From Dendrobium chrysotoxum (Eukaryota; Streptophyta; Magnoliopsida; Asparagales; Orchidaceae): a DNA stretch of 64,000 nucleotides. The stretch spans positions 81,960,780 to 82,024,779 of the forward strand of contig CM034314.1 of the NCBI GenBank assembly GCA_019925795.1, given 5' to 3'. Shown here in pieces: positions 1 to 9,397 of this stretch. The number at the start of each line of letters is the position of its first letter. Position 1 is the first letter of the stretch. The position numbers and the translations under genes were made by a program. Below the pieces are notes generated by a model. It saw only the letters and a list, made by a program, of their open reading frames with translations. It was not told the DNA's origin and searched no databases.

Positions 1-1376
1 CCACGCATCTGCATCCAATTGGCTAGAGCAAAAACTGCGACTTCAGGAGCAATCATTGGCATGATTGCGCGATGGCGTAATCATGCCCAATGATTGCATG
101 GTGGCTCGGTTCGAACCCTACGGGCACCCACGTCAGCTCGCACACGATCATTGGATCTTCTGCATTCTAAAATGAGCGGCCTGGATGAGGCCAGATGGAA
201 GAGCTGACTACGGGATCAGATCCACGGTTAGCCAGAACCATGGAAAGGCTTGATCTGGGCCATTGATCGTAGAATCAATGGCACAAAAAACGTACAGCAT
301 ACCAGCACGTTAATCTGAAACCCTAAAATGAAAAAAAAAACACTTCGTTCTCGATAACGATTTGATCAAAATCCATGAAATTTTAAACATGGATTATAGT
401 GATGAAGAGCATTCATGTGGATCAATTTTTGAAGTTTAAAATGCACTTAACAAAAAGTTATTTAAATCTAAATGATGTGACCTAGATCTAAGGATTTTGA
501 GAAATTTCACCGTGAGATTTGAGAGAAAATGACTTCTCTGAAATTGTAGTCTGTCCTCGTAACTTTCTCCAATTGAAGTCATGGCTTGACAAGCTATGGA
601 TCAAATGGATGGAGGCTTAGAGGGACTTGAGCTTAAGTTCACCAGAGGATCGTCGCTGGCAGGTTTTGACGGTGGGGTTTCACTTGGGAAGTGAGGAGGA
701 AGGTCTTGGGATTCAAAACGAGCTGAGGGTCAGGCTTGAGGAGGATAGAATGGAGAGAGATGGTTAGGGATTGAATGAGAGCTCGTTTGATGCCTTTGCC
801 TTATTCATCCTTCTCCAGGCCAAAGGGATGGCTAGGATAGATTGGTTGGACTTCTAGATGGATGCAATGTGTCCATGGAGTAGGTAGGAGTAGGGGACTC
901 AAAGGACAAGGGTACATGCCACGTGGAAAGGTCCCTTAGTCTCCATTTACACATAGGAGTATTAGGGGTCGTTTGATCTAGATCTAAGGGATTAGAGTGG
1001 CCTTAGGAAGGTTCTAGAGTGCTATGGAGCTGTTAGAATGATTTTAGCTCTAAGGAGTGATTTGACACTTTAGAGGATTATTTGACCACTCATTGACTGT
1101 TTGACCAGTCAATGGGCCCATGGGTGTTGAGGTGGCAGCCAAGTGGCCTCAAGAGCTTATTTAGAAGTAATTAAAGGGGGCTTGAATGTTAAAGGTTAGA
1201 TTTTGGAAGCATGTGAGAGAAATTAACCAAATAGTGTGAGTTGACCTGATCAACTCTATTTAAGTTTGGCTAGCCAAAGACTAAGGCATGCTTAGGCTAT
1301 GATTAGGAGTTGATTTGAGAGTTTGATAAGGGTTAGATAAGTTAAATGGGTTGGAATGATCCATTTAAAGCCTTAA

Positions 1377-2170
1377 GGGGCACTTAAGTCAACCTAGGTT
1401 GACTTGGTCAACCAGGTTTACCCAAGACCTGGGTTTGAGCTCAATGGGTTTGAAATGATAAATGGGGTATGGTAAAACTAGTTTGAGGGATCAAAATGGT
1501 CATTTGGTTCAAAATATTTGTTTGGACCCTTAATGGGTCATTGGGTCAACCTAGGTTGACTTGGTCAACCAGGTTGACTCAGGAGCTGAGTTTGGGCTCA
1601 ACAGGTTTGAAATAGTATTTTGAGTTTGTTTGAGGTATTATTAGGGTATAGGGAGGTCATTTGGTGAAAATGACCTATTAGGTCTTTAAAGGGCATTTGG
1701 GTCAACCCTAGTTGACTTGGTCAACCAGGTTGACCCATAGTCTGGGATTGGGTTCAATTGATTTGAAATGACTATTGGAGACCAATGGGGGGTCTTAGGA
1801 TCTAGAGAGGTCATTTTAGTCAGATTGACTGTTTAGATCCTAAAGGGGCTATTTGGTCAACCTAGGTTGACCCAAGACCTGGGTTTGAGTCCAACATGTT
1901 TGGTTTGATATTTGGAATTGAATGAAAGTGATCTCATGTAATTTGGAGATCATCTGATTTGAAATAATTATTCAAACCCCCAAGGGGTATTTTGGTCAAA
2001 TGTGTTGATATGGTCAACTAAGCTTGACCAGGGTCTAGGCTTGAGTTCATTACACTCCTAATGGTTATCAAGATGCATTGGAAAAGGTTCTGGGGTTTGA
2101 TTTAAAAAAGCCAAGTTAAAGTTTAGAGAAAACTCAAAATTGTCCTTAAGGGGCATTTTGGTCATTTTGA
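1377..2170. repeat. ~155 bp tandem repeats with GTCAACC palindromes
   Basis: At least five diverged tandem units begin near 1377, 1535, 1691, 1845 and 1984, with a partial one near 2150. Each starts with a GGGGCA/GGGTCATT-like box, then GTCAACCTAGGTTGAC and, usually, TTGGTCAACCAGGTTGACC, followed by a line ending in a TTTGAAAT-type block. Spacing is 139-166 bp. The core is an inverted repeat in itself. Related units occur in reverse complement at about 5370-5750. Confidence 0.7.
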
Positions 2171-2800
2171 CCCCTGGTTAATTGGGGGTCAAAATGGGTC
2201 CACCAAAATATAGATTAATGCTCAACATATCATGATTGAAGGTCTTGATGTGTTCAAAGGGTTTGAAAAAGGCTCTAAGGTCAAATTCCACTAAGAGACA
2301 GGTCCAGTGGTATAGGCCGTGAATATTTGAAGGTTTTACAGCTTTTGAATTTAAATCCAGTTTTATGGTTAGAGGTCTCAGATTGAGCTCAACTTTGGAG
2401 GGTTGCCTCTAGAGACATGTCCTATTAATATACAATTGATAGACTCTGAATCAAAGATCATTTGATTGGGGTTTGAAGTATTTGAAACATCACTGAAAAA
2501 GGCTTTCAGGATCTAAGCCTTTGGACTTGAGATTTGGTCTGGAAATCTTGATTTGCTCTAGATTTTGGATTTTAATGATTGGGATTGAATTATTCAAAAT
2601 ATTTATGATCATTTGGGTGATCATAAGTAATTGGACAGTTGAAGCTGGATAGAAGCAGGATTAAGGTTTTAACTGGAGTTGAGATCATGATAGGTTTAAA
2701 GTCTGGGTAGGTTTGATTTTTGGACTTGATTGAAATTTGAATAGAATTGAGATCTGGATTGGCTTGAGGTCAGGATTGATTTGGAGTACAGGTTGATATA

Positions 2801-3018
2801 TGGTCTAGATATATCTAGGGTTTGGATAGATCTTAGGGTCTGGATAAATCTAGGGTTTAGGTAGATCCTAGGGTCTGGAGTGGTCTAGGGTCTAGGTAGA
2901 TCCTAGGGTCTGGATTGGTATAAGGTCTAGGTAGATCTTAGAGTCTGGATTAGTCTAGGGTCTAGGTAGATCCTTGGGTCTAGATTAGTCTAGGGTTTAG
3001 ATAGATCCTAGGGCCTAG
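2801..3018. repeat. 35 bp minisatellite, about six units
   Basis: Units of the form GGGTCTGGATTAGTCTAGGG followed by TCTAGGTAGATCCTA repeat head to tail with point changes; clean units start at 2836 and 2871. The matching part of the right arm (about 4740-4800) has only one or two such motifs, so the expansion is specific to the left arm. Confidence 0.75.
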
Positions 3019-3073
3019 ACAGGTCTGGAGATTGGATTGGTCCTAGTGACCTCATACAAAAATAAGGTCAACA

Positions 3074-4709
3074 GTACTGTGCCGAATTTTGCTACAATTC
3101 CCTCACTTGTGCTTCTCCTCCAAAGCACTATGTCATGCTTCTCTTGCAAAACATTATGTCGATTACAGTAATAGTGTCTCAACTGCTTGCTTGCATGATT
3201 TTTTGGTTTGGCTTACATTAATTCCGAATATAAGGAGAATGGATAAAAGGGCCCATATTATAACTGCTCTCATACTCTTACATTCCAAAGGAAGCATCTA
3301 TTTAGAAAAATTATTTCATTTTAATAATTACAGTAATTATTTATTAATAATAATTAGCATTAATTAAACCTTCAACTTTCATATAAATTTTTAGGCTACT
3401 TGAATTAATTAAAATTTATATTTTTACCTAAAACTTTTTAGGTATTACATATATAGTCTCAACAAAGCCTCCAAAATGAGCTTTGATTAATTTAAATGAA
3501 GTTTAGATTTAACCTTGGAGGATTTCTCACCTGAAATTTTATCTACAAAGTTTGGAGCTTTTATTAATACAAATGGAGTTATAACTAAAAGGCCTAGTAA
3601 TGACTTATTCACAACCCCAAATGGAGGTTCTCATTAGGGTTTAGTGAACGATTTTAAGCTTCCTTTATATTATTATTTTGCTAAGCTGATATTTTTAGAA
3701 CTTATATTATTAATTTTCAAATACCATTAATGATATCAAAAATACATATATAATAATTGGGATCATACAAAACTCTATCTGACCAAGTATAAATTTTGAT
3801 GCAATACATGAATCTTAAAGCAACCTAAGGTGATGAATTAATGCTTTATTTTACTAAAAAGATAACTTTGTGGTTGATAATCCTTAAAATTAGGCAACTA
3901 AGATCTTAAACATCAATATGCCTTTTGGTGTAAAAGTGAAAATTTTATTAGAAATTTCAAGGTTAAGAATGCTCATACAAAAGCACTTCAAGGATGGATG
4001 GACTTCTAAGAAGTTACACCAACGAGCCAAAATAGGAGGCCATTAGGTTGTTACAAACAATATCAGAGCAATAAACTAGGCATGCATGAGATGGGAATTA
4101 AGTGCTTCAATCTGCATGATGGATAATTTTATGCTAAGGATACTAGCGAAATGTTAGTTATGTAAGTGGAGGAGATAGTGAAACCCCATAAGTTAAATGA
4201 AACTTAACTTTTAAATATTGAGGCATCTTTTATTGTAATCGTGAAAATTTTATTAGAACTCCAAAGTTAAGCATGTTCATTCTAGAGCACTCCCAAGATG
4301 GTTAATCTCCTAGGAAGTTACACTAGCATGACAAAACCATGAGACTATTAGCCCAAAGTAAACAATATCTTAATGGCTACCAAATCACCATACCTAGAGG
4401 TTAGATAGTAAAAAGGGCTCCACTCTTTTGTCTTTTCTCTATATGAGAGGTGCACATAAGCTAATTGCTTATGCCTTTATATGATCATTATTATGAAGAT
4501 TGTTAGATCATTTTTTAAATTCTCAAAAATCTCAAAAGACCAATATTTCAATAAGAAAATAAAATCTTTTCCCCACAATGTGGGATAAAGGATTGATGAT
4601 GTTATTGTTGTATTTACTTTCACAAATTTAAATAATGTTGAACCTTCTTAAAACTACTCTCATCAATTGATCTTTTAAATTTTGATCCAACACATTTATG
4701 AGACTTATG
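3074..4709. other. Spacer between inverted arms, AT-rich, no gene
   Basis: An AT-rich spacer with no long open frame. It contains the two 5S rRNA-like copies described separately and, at about 4575-4612, a GGGATAAAGGATTGATGATG stretch followed by TTATTGTTG. That matches the 3' tail of the LINE near 7300. A short open stretch at 3089-3367 has no recognisable motif and is not called as a gene. Confidence 0.6.
3900..4400 (+). mobile_element. Cassandra-like TRIM remnant with 5S rRNA-like LTRs
   Basis: Two direct copies (about 3948-4026 and 4251-4330) resemble the downstream two-thirds of plant 5S rRNA. The second reads ATTAGAACTCCAAAGTTAAG, then GCATGTT, a diverged spacer, CAAGATGGTTAATCTCCTAG and GAAGTTACACTAG. 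This follows the 5S order of A-box, C-box and 3' stem. The first copy is followed by GTTGTTACA and then AATATCAGAGC at about 4058, which resembles an initiator-Met primer binding site. The second is followed by GCCCAAAGTAAACAATATC, a known downstream context of 5S in Cassandra LTRs. The element is decayed and its ends are unclear. Confidence 0.65.
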
Positions 4710-6139
4710 TGTTGGTCTCATTTTTGTATGAGGTCACTAGAACCAATACAAATCCTAGATCAACTCAAACCCTAGGATTAATCCTGATTCAAATTAACCC
4801 AAGCTTTTGTTTAATTCAAATTTAAGTAATCAAATCCATAATCTAGCTCAAATCCAAATTTTCAAACCCAAAATCCAAGGTTCAAAGGCCCTATCTTGAT
4901 AGCCTTTTCTAATAATTTTTTAAACACTTCTGACCCAAGTCAAGTGACCTCTGATTCAAAATCTATCAATTGCATATTGATAGGACATGTATCTAAAGGT
5001 AACCCTCCAAATGTGAGCTCAATCTGAGGGCTCTAACCTCAAAAATGGAATTGATTTTCAAAGGTTGTAAAACCTTCAAATATTTATAGCATACCCAATA
5101 GATTTTAACCTTGGAGCCTTCTCCAAACCCTCTAACCACATCCAAACCCTTAATTATGATATGTTGAGCATTAAACTATATTTTGGTGGATCCACTTTTA
5201 CCCCTAGTTGACCCAGGGTCGAAATGGCCAAAATGCCCCTAAAGGGCAATTTTGGAGTTTTCTCTAAACTCCAACATAGTCTTTTTAAATCAAACCCTGG
5301 AAACTGTTTCAATGCATCCTAATCATGATTAGGAGTGCATAGGACTCAAACTCAGACCCTAGCCAAGCCTGGTTGATCAGGTCAACTTAAATGACCAAAA
5401 TACCCCTTAAGAGTGTGAATAGTCATTTTGAATCAAATGACCCTATTTTTGGATGGAACCACTTCCATTCAACTCCAAATATTAAACCAAACTTATTGGA
5501 TCCAAACTCAGGTCCTAGGTCAACCTGGTTAATCAAGTCAACCTAGGTTAACCAAAATAGCCCTTTAAAGATTTAAACAGTCAATTTAATTGAAATGACC
5601 TCCCAAAACTCTGAAATCACCTCTAATAAACTTTAAATATAATTTCAAACTTATTGAGCCTAAATCTAGGTATTGAGTCAACCTGGTTGACCAAGTCAAC
5701 CTAGGTTGACCTAATACTCCCTTAAGGGCCCAAATGTATATTTCCAATTCATTTGGTCAAATTGATTTTTTCAAACCCTCAAACTTATTTCAAAGTATAG
5801 TTTCAATATTCCCAAACCCATCATGAGTCAAATCAAATGTACTTTGACCAAGTCAACTCATTAAAAACTTGGTCAAAGTCACTTAAACTTTCCTTAAACT
5901 CATAATGACTTGGTCAAATTCTCACTTCATAGCCTTAAGCCTCCTTAAGATCATTCCAACCAATTGACATAGATATTTGACTGCCATCTCATCAGTCAAA
6001 TGCATAGTTGACTGATCAAAGTAGTCAACTAAGTCAAATTTGCATGTTTATATGGCTTTGCCACCTTAGTAAGCTAAAATCCACCTAATAATCCATCTAT
6101 CATGCATTTAATTGCTGGAAGGAACACTTGGCAACACCC

Positions 6140-6207
<68 letters not shown>

Positions 6208-6600
6208 AAGAATAGCAATCATTAGAGGGAATGGATAATCCCATACTTTACTCAAAGCTTTGGAATTATCTCATATCATTCAAAATATGTAATTCCAGCA
6301 GCCTTTAACCCATTCCAGGGATAACGCATCCTCTCTAACTATAAGAGAAGCTCTCCCAGCCATTCCCCCACCTGTTGTAAGCTTATGAATCAAAATTTGA
6401 GAAGAGAGAGAGAGAGAGAAAGAATATTTACTGTAGCAGATTCTAATCCAGCCATCAACAGCTCTTGGACCCTTCAAGAAAGTTGTAGAGGATTCAATTA
6501 CCTTTCCAACAAGCCATTGAAAATCAAAACCATCCATCCAATCATGCTAAATCCTTAACCTTAGCTCCTAGATCTAGGATTTAATGTGATTTGCATGTGA
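4710..6600 (+). repeat. LTR-like repeat arm, right arm of head-to-head pair
   Basis: It starts TGTTGGTCTCATTTTTGTAT at 4710 and is homologous to the minus strand of the left arm over at least 1.3 kb. Shared blocks include GGTCACTAG, ATGATATGTTGAGCATTAA, TATATTTTGGTGGA and TTTTCTCTAAACT. Homology fades near 6000-6100, just before a (CT)n tract. The outer end and PBS were not found. No gene is visible; the open stretch on the minus strand at 6280-6537 has no recognised motif. Confidence 0.5.
6144..6203. repeat. (TC)30 microsatellite
   Basis: An uninterrupted TC/CT dinucleotide run of about 60 bp. A short GA run follows at about 6403-6418. Confidence 0.95.
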
Positions 6601-6816
6601 TGCATTTTTAAACATAAAAAGAATCATCTTTCTCTTCTTTAATCATATTTTAATATTTTATAAAGTTTCATGCCATTTAATCTACCCTAAGTAATGCTTA
6701 GAAAGCTCTTTTAGTATAGGTTTTTGGCCATTCATGGGTAGAAGACAAAATCACCGTCGTCTATTTCTTTTATTTTGATCAAACGGTTGTGATTCTGCTC
6801 CAGATCACACAGAATT

Positions 6817-6846
6817 ATACTGTACGATCGTAAGATCGTACAGTAT
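6817..6846. repeat. Perfect 13 bp hairpin
   Basis: ATACTGTACGATC, a GTAA loop, then GATCGTACAGTAT: a perfect 13 bp inverted repeat with a 4 nt loop. Similar GATCGTACTGTACAATC words occur just downstream near 6904-6922. No surrounding gene explains it. Confidence 0.85.
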
Positions 6847-6925
6847 GATCATCTACATGATTCTCATTCAAAATATGTATAAAATATCATATTGTATGAT
6901 TTTGGATCGTACTGTACAATCTTGT

Positions 6926-7340
6926 TGGCCATTAAAAGAGAAGCATAATATTAAGGTTGGAGTACAAAATGAGCATATACAGATGAGTGGCTTTACTCTT
7001 AGAGAAAGGATATAAAATGAGCATATACGTAAAAAAATTTGGAGTAGCTCCAGTGGCAGATAAGATTAGAGAGAGTCACCTTAGCTAGATGGTTTGGTCA
7101 CATAAAACATTTGCCTTTCGATGACCCGATTAGGAGAGTAGATGTATTAGATTTAACCTATGTTAAGAAAGGTAGAGGTAGACCTACAGAGACTTGTTTA
7201 GAAAATATTATAAATGACCTTTCTTTATTAGATCTAAATGAGAATTTAACTCTTAATAGAACACAATGGAGAAAAAGGATTCATTTAGCGGACCACACGT
7301 AGTGGGATAAAGGCTTGATGTTGTTGTTGTTATTTTTGTT
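6926..7340 (+). pseudogene. LINE (L1/RTE-type) 3' end fragment
   Basis: The conceptual product of 7111-7302 contains a RGRGRPTETC-type segment followed by LDLNENLTLNRTQWRKRIH and an ADHT end. This matches the C-terminal tail typical of plant non-LTR reverse transcriptase polyproteins: a [K/R]GRGRP motif, then an R..W..RI..AD ending. Upstream, 6940-7110 gives the SGFTLRERI / WFGHIKHL-type segment in broken frames. The stop is followed by GGGATAAAGGCTTGATGTTG and TTGTTG repeats, the usual 3' tail of this LINE group. It is a 5'-truncated, decayed copy with no functional RT. Confidence 0.8.
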
Positions 7341-7444
7341 GATTGTTATGGTTTAATTACACATGAATGTAAGGGTGAGAAATATTGATTCATGATCTTA
7401 TTTCAACTTTAAGTGACACCTGAGGACAACAATTAAGGTGTACA

Positions 7445-7640
7445 TAGAATGTTGGCCCTTAAAAGATAAGCATAATATTAAGTTAAGTGTTGAATATATA
7501 AGGATGCTTATGTGGATGAGTGGCTTTATTCTAAAGTTAAGAAATGTAGGTAAAAAGATCATAATATTAAGTGAAGTGTTGCAGATATGAGGATGGGAAA
7601 GTAGATGCATGAATGAGCAGCACAACTTTTCATGAAAACT
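7445..7640 (+). pseudogene. Second LINE fragment
   Basis: GTTGGCCCTTAAAAGATAAG and the following GCATAATATTAAG and GATGAGTGGCTTTATTCT repeat the sequence at 6926-7010 (GTTGGCCATTAAAAGAGAAG and so on). It is therefore a second diverged copy of the same LINE segment, cut off before the RGRP motif. No intact frame. Confidence 0.6.
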
Positions 7641-7739
7641 CATAAAATCATCACCATTGCACATTATTTTAAATTTTTTTAAGTTGATACAAATCTCATT
7701 ATTTGATTGTAGAAATTTATAGCACAAATCTATTATGGA

Positions 7740-8638
7740 TATTCAAAATTACAGAAGTTGGATGTATAATTAGTTGTTGCCTGGACGTAAGACATTAACA
7801 AATGAATTTTTGAACGGAGTGAATTATTTCATTCAGGTAGCCTATCAATTACCTTCCTTCATATCAGAGGGAAGGATTCGTTGTCATATTCCAAACATAA
7901 AAATCAATCCTATCTCACACCAGATGAGATTAATGTTGATCTATATCGCAGAGAATTCATGCCAGAATATTAGTATTAGACTTCACATTGTGAGTATGAG
8001 CCTCATTTCGACTCTTAGTGTGGCCCGTCTATAAATTCCAGCATAGTTGTGGAAGACAGAGTTGGGATATTTGAGGATTTGATTTATGATGCAACTGGGC
8101 CACAACTTCAATAATATAAAAAAGAATCCTCGAAATAAAGAGGCACAAAATTTCTATGATTTGTTGCACATTGTGCAATAATCAATTTGGAATAGGTATA
8201 CTACTCACTCAAAGTTATCTTTTACTGTGAAGATGTTAAGCATTAAGATAGCATGTAATGTACCTAGAGAATGCTTTAATCAATTCATTGGCCTACCTAA
8301 GGAGACCAACTCGACATGTAATTTAATTCCAACATACTTATACCGGCCAGACCAAAAAATTGGTTTCCAAACTTCGTTTGACAGTTATGAAAATTGATTG
8401 ATGTGTTAACGGATGTATGTTATACTATGGGAATAATTTGTCAGATATTGCATATCACAAATTCAAATTCGCCGCAAAAAAATTGGGACATATTTCGTCC
8501 ATCGCAACTATGTTTGCAACGCTCATTTTAGCATCGGAACCTTATCATCGCAAATCCGCTGCAAAACAAGATTTGCAGTGGATTTTTCAGATTTTGCGGC
8601 GGATTTGGCCGCAACAAATAGCTGATTTTCCTATAGTG
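7740..8638 (+). mobile_element. Collapsed En/Spm (CACTA) element with TNP2-type remnant
   Basis: At 7774-7960 the frame reads GRKTLTNEFLNGVNYFI followed by QLPSFISEGRIRC. This fits the N-terminal transposase-associated domain of plant TNP2-like CACTA transposases. At 8100-8460, in broken frames, come the FYDLL stretch, the TKYSKLSF-like region and finally KID, stop, CVNGCMLYYG, the next conserved TNP2 block. Directly after this (8450-8638) lie sub-terminal GCGGATTT / CGCAAATCCGC repeats and an end reading CTATAGTG at 8631-8638. The reverse complement CACTATAGGAAAATC is a classic CACTA terminus. Most of the transposase and the left terminus are missing, so this is a deletion derivative. Confidence 0.75.
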
Positions 8639-9397
8639 AACCTCAACATTATGCCACCTTCACCCCTACAAGACGGATCATTGCAATTGCTTCTAGCTAC
8701 CAAATCTTCGACATTGCCAAAGACACCTACCTACAATAACGTAATGTCTTCTATTTTTTATTTTCTCCTTCTCTAATTTTTGGGGCGAGTAATACTTAAT
8801 ATTGCTCATTTATCAATGGTAAAGTTATATCAAAGGGTTAGGTCATTTGATTTTTTTTTCAAAAACTTTCATGTTAAAAATAAAAATTTATCTCTTATTA
8901 CTTTTACTTTTTTTATTTTAGATGTGCATTGTCATATTTAAGAAAAGCATTAAAACTTTAGTGTTTCTCACTTAGGCTGGCCTTTTACATGCAACAAATA
9001 TGACAATATGAAAATGCTTCACCACCGAAGCCTAGCCCAGTGAATAAGGAAAAATTATTATGTGTGGAGTCTGTATTTCGTCCAGACTCTAATCAAGTAT
9101 AATCATGTGGCTTTTTTTTTTTTTTTGCATAATATTCATACAAAAGAGAGAAAATTCAATAAAAAAATCTATGTGATTTCATCTAATTGAAGGAAGTCGA
9201 GACGAAAAATTATGTCCGTCTGCCCGTGTGTAATAATCTCTCGGGAACTAACGGATTGGACTGGTACCTGAATGATACCGTGCGTGCATGAGATTTCCTG
9301 CTTAAAACTATTTTCCGAAAATTTATAAATATAGTATTCTTATACAAGAAAATATAAAATAAATTAAATATAAAACACAAATATCTTACCTCAAACC
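8639..9397. other. AT-rich intergenic DNA downstream of the oxidase gene
   Basis: Contains T-rich runs (for example 9110-9126) and no open frame with recognised motifs. It probably includes the 3' untranslated region of the minus-strand oxidase gene that ends at 9398. Confidence 0.5.

Larger units (their letters stand above)
1..3073 (-). repeat. LTR-like repeat arm, left arm of head-to-head pair
   Basis: No gene is visible. Read on the minus strand from 3073 it begins TGTTGACCTTATTTTTG and runs toward the window start. It is homologous, with many substitutions, to the plus-strand arm that starts at 4710 with TGTTGGTCTCATTTTTG. Motifs built on GGTTGAC..GTCAACC recur at roughly 155 bp spacing between about 1377 and 2150. 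A second tandem array of about 35 bp units lies at 2801-3018. The TG start and lack of coding potential suggest a very long LTR. The outer end, PBS and target duplication are outside the window or unrecognisable, so the element class is an inference. Confidence 0.5.

Noticed and set aside
100..135. GGTTCGAACCC word as a tRNA T-arm
   Set aside because: No acceptor stem, D-arm or A box in the right place, so no tRNA gene is called.
3948..4330. A pair of functional 5S rRNA genes
   Set aside because: Both copies are truncated at the 5' side, heavily mutated, and sit in a TRIM-like context with a PBS.
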